A DNA stretch of 41,264 nt. Source: Mycobacteriales bacterium. Lineage in GTDB: Bacteria > Actinomycetota > Actinomycetes > BP-191. How positions within the stretch are numbered: the stretch's first letter is position 1; the number at the start of each line of letters is the position of its first letter. Below are positions 39,917-41,264 of the stretch, piece by piece. The notes under the pieces are model-generated. The model had not been told where the DNA came from. It saw only the letters and a program-made list of their open reading frames with translations, and searched no databases. The stretch is from positions 1-41,264 of the forward strand of contig DASTMB010000006.1 of the NCBI GenBank assembly GCA_035714365.1. The letters run 5' to 3'. The position numbers and the translations under genes were made by a program.

Positions 39917-40019
39917 GATCGGCGCGGGCGGGCGCGTCCGCTTGTCGCCGGTCCGGGCGGCGCGGGATCATGCGCGCGGCCGGTTCGTCCGGATCGAGCG
40001 AAGCGAGGGGTACCAGCGC

Positions 40020-40685
40020 GTGCGGGAGCTCCACGTCGTCGCGCTCAGCTCGGACGGCAAGCACCTCGTCGTCACCCCGAACAAGGGGTCGCTCAAGGGC
40101 GCCTACCTGCTCCCGGTCAACGCCCGGCTGCGCAAGGCGCTCAACGGCGAGCTGAACCCGAAGCCGAAGCCCGCGCCGGAGCCGGAGCCCGAGGCGGCCC
40201 CGCCGCCGCCGAAGCCGGCGGTGGAGAGCCGGCTCTCGCCGCGCGAGATCCAGGCCCGGTTGCGGGCCGGCCAGGCGCCGGAACGCGTCGCCCGCGCCGC
40301 CGGCGTCCCGCTCGACCGGGTGATGCGCTTCTCCGGCCCGGTGCTGTCCGAACGCGCCCAGGTCATCGACGCCGCCCGCGAGGCCACGCTGACCCGTGCC
40401 CGCCTCGGCGCCAGCAAGGCGCCGCTCGGCGCCAGCGTCGCCGCCAACCTCGCCGCCAAGGGCGCGACGGCCGCGGCGGAGGACTGGACGGCGTTCCGCC
40501 GCCCGGACGGGTCGTGGACCGTCCGCGTCACCGTCGCCGGCAGCCGCGGCAGGCCGCGCCGCGCCGAGTGGACCTGGCAGCCGGCCACCAAGACCCTGAC
40601 CGCCGGCGACGCGTACGCCGCCGCGCTCGGCCACGTCGACCGGCCGATCGCGCGCAAGCGCCCGGCCGCGCGGCCGGCCCGGTGA
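40020..40685 (+). CDS. sepH: Septation protein SepH
   Basis: From the GTG at 40020 this 221-residue protein matches SepH (DUF3071): VRELHVVALSSDGKHLVV, LLPVNARLRKALNGE, a Pro/Glu/Lys linker, then the HTH-like ESRLSPREIQARLRAGQAPE, ARAAGVPLDRVMRFSGPVLS and the C-terminal WTFRRPDGSWTV-like block. SepH binds FtsZ and promotes its assembly in actinobacterial division. GAGGGG lies 11 nt before the GTG; the longer in-frame reading upstream is not conserved in look. Placement after a wall hydrolase fits a division role. The next gene overlaps by GTGA. Confidence 0.93.
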   Translation: MRELHVVALSSDGKHLVVTPNKGSLKGAYLLPVNARLRKALNGELNPKPKPAPEPEPEAAPPPPKPAVESRLSPREIQARLRAGQAPERVARAAGVPLDRVMRFSGPVLSERAQVIDAAREATLTRARLGASKAPLGASVAANLAAKGATAAAEDWTAFRRPDGSWTVRVTVAGSRGRPRRAEWTWQPATKTLTAGDAYAAALGHVDRPIARKRPAARPAR

Positions 40686-41264
40686 GGCACCGGGCGGCCG
40701 CCGCCGTCCTCCTCGTCGCGGCCCTGGCCTGCCAGCACGGCGGCCCGGGCTCGCCGCGGCCGACGGGCGCGCAGACGCGGTTCCTGGACCGGCTCTCCTC
40801 GGCGATCGACGGCGTCAACGCCGCCCGCAAGCGGATCGCGGGCGACGCGCGCGCGCTGGGCACCGCCGCGGCCGCCCTGGACGACGTGGACGCGATCGCG
40901 GTCACCGGCGACCGGTCCGCTGTCCGCAACGCCCGCCCGGCCGCCGCGCGGGCGATGACCGCCGCCACGCCCGCCGCGGGGCGGATCGGCGCCGACGTGC
41001 AGGCGTACGACGCCGCGCTGACCGCCCTGGCCGGCGCCGGCCGCGAGGGGCTGGACGCCGAGCAGGCCGCCGCGCTGGACGGCGTCGTGACGGCCGGCCG
41101 CGCGGAGGTGGTCGTGCTGCGCTCGTACGGCACCGTCGTGACGACCGTCTGGCCGCGCTACGCCGGGCTGGACGAGGCGCAGAAGACGTGGCTGGCCCGC
41201 GCCTCGAACGGCTGGTACCGCACGCAGCAGGAGGCCGCCGGCAACTACGTGGTGTTCGTCGACC
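40682..41264 (+). CDS. Helical lipoprotein, C-terminus outside window
   Basis: The GTG at 40682 overlaps the sepH stop (GTGA) and the frame is open to the window end (194 codons). The N-terminus is a signal sequence with lipobox (LLVAALACQHGG, Cys17). The rest is mainly helical and Ala-rich (LSSAIDGVNAARKRIAGD, RAEVVVLRSYGTVV) and contains WPRYAGLDEAQKTWLARASN. I recognise no family. It is probably a cell-envelope protein expressed with sepH; a division role is only a guess from context. Confidence 0.85.
   Translation, partial: MRHRAAAAVLLVAALACQHGGPGSPRPTGAQTRFLDRLSSAIDGVNAARKRIAGDARALGTAAAALDDVDAIAVTGDRSAVRNARPAAARAMTAATPAAGRIGADVQAYDAALTALAGAGREGLDAEQAAALDGVVTAGRAEVVVLRSYGTVVTTVWPRYAGLDEAQKTWLARASNGWYRTQQEAAGNYVVFVD

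Noticed and set aside
1-41264. tRNA, rRNA, CRISPR array, integrase, transposase or prophage genes
   Set aside because: I looked for CCA-ended cloverleaf genes, regular spaced repeats, DDE or recombinase motifs and phage structural genes and found none I can support; the ImmA/IrrE gene alone is not evidence of a mobile element.

Overview
The window is very GC-rich (by eye well above 70%) and reads as chromosome of a free-living, aerobic, high-GC actinobacterium (Actinomycetia). The evidence is dense coding, many GTG/TTG starts, 4-bp GTGA/ATGA stop-start overlaps, and typical actinobacterial genes: SenX3-RegX3-PhoU, mycobacterial-type adenosine kinase, KorAB, SepH, the DEDD-exonuclease/UvrC-like fusion, WS/DGAT acyltransferase and a c-di-AMP riboswitch in front of an NlpC/P60 gene. 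I see no rRNA, tRNA, CRISPR array, integrase or transposase, so this looks like core-to-accessory chromosome and not a plasmid or prophage.

Layout. 1-2931 (minus): phosphate-response operon of histidine kinase, response regulator and PhoU, all overlapping, then a SecD-like lipoprotein cut by the window edge. 3038-6290: ErpA-type Fe-S carrier, a proline-rich lipoprotein, a small acidic protein, a thiolase and a startless gene remnant. 6328-9080: one-TM protein, adenosine kinase, and an ImmA/IrrE metallopeptidase paired with a two-TM protein. 9064-12257 (minus): a secreted HExxH peptidase, then a cysteine desulfurase coupled to a TusA-like sulfur carrier. 12428-15716: KorA-KorB 2-oxoacid:ferredoxin oxidoreductase and an RraB-like protein. 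15791-17791: zinc-ribbon miniprotein, MscS channel and an aerolysin-fold protein. 17856-19463 (minus): Fur-family regulator with its own operator, rubrerythrin and DUF3501, the operon carrying a palindromic element where an Fe-S protein gene is often found.

19523-21614: degenerate receiver, zinc ribbon, TrpD and a small conserved protein. 21583-24740: two GNATs, a stand-alone Lrp ligand-binding domain, a PD-(D/E)XK protein and a secreted mini-peptide. 24825-26989: exonuclease/UvrC-like fusion and a small membrane protein. 27092-32479: acyl-lipid block (AccD-type carboxyltransferase, DUF2071, WS/DGAT, SCP2-hydrolase fusion) with a 163-nt palindrome between the last two. 32476-38098: APH kinase, a dehydrogenase lacking its FAD domain, a triple-cupredoxin protein, and a coupled zinc ribbon/CoA-transferase/NYN run. 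38118-41264: Cys-rich small protein, c-di-AMP riboswitch with NlpC/P60 hydrolase, SepH and a cut-off lipoprotein.

The strongest non-coding signals are: an identical 23-nt promoter of the PafBC/RecA-NDp (DNA-damage) architecture before both the DNA-repair fusion and the Cys-rich protein; a 48-nt dispersed intergenic repeat; a 163-nt near-palindrome with perfect 19-bp ends; a perfect 7-1-7 Fur/PerR box; and two matching pairs of DnaA-box-like sites. No single unmistakable new system is present. The best candidates for new biology are the aerolysin-like protein, the ImmA/membrane-protein pair and the small Cys-rich protein sharing a damage-type promoter.
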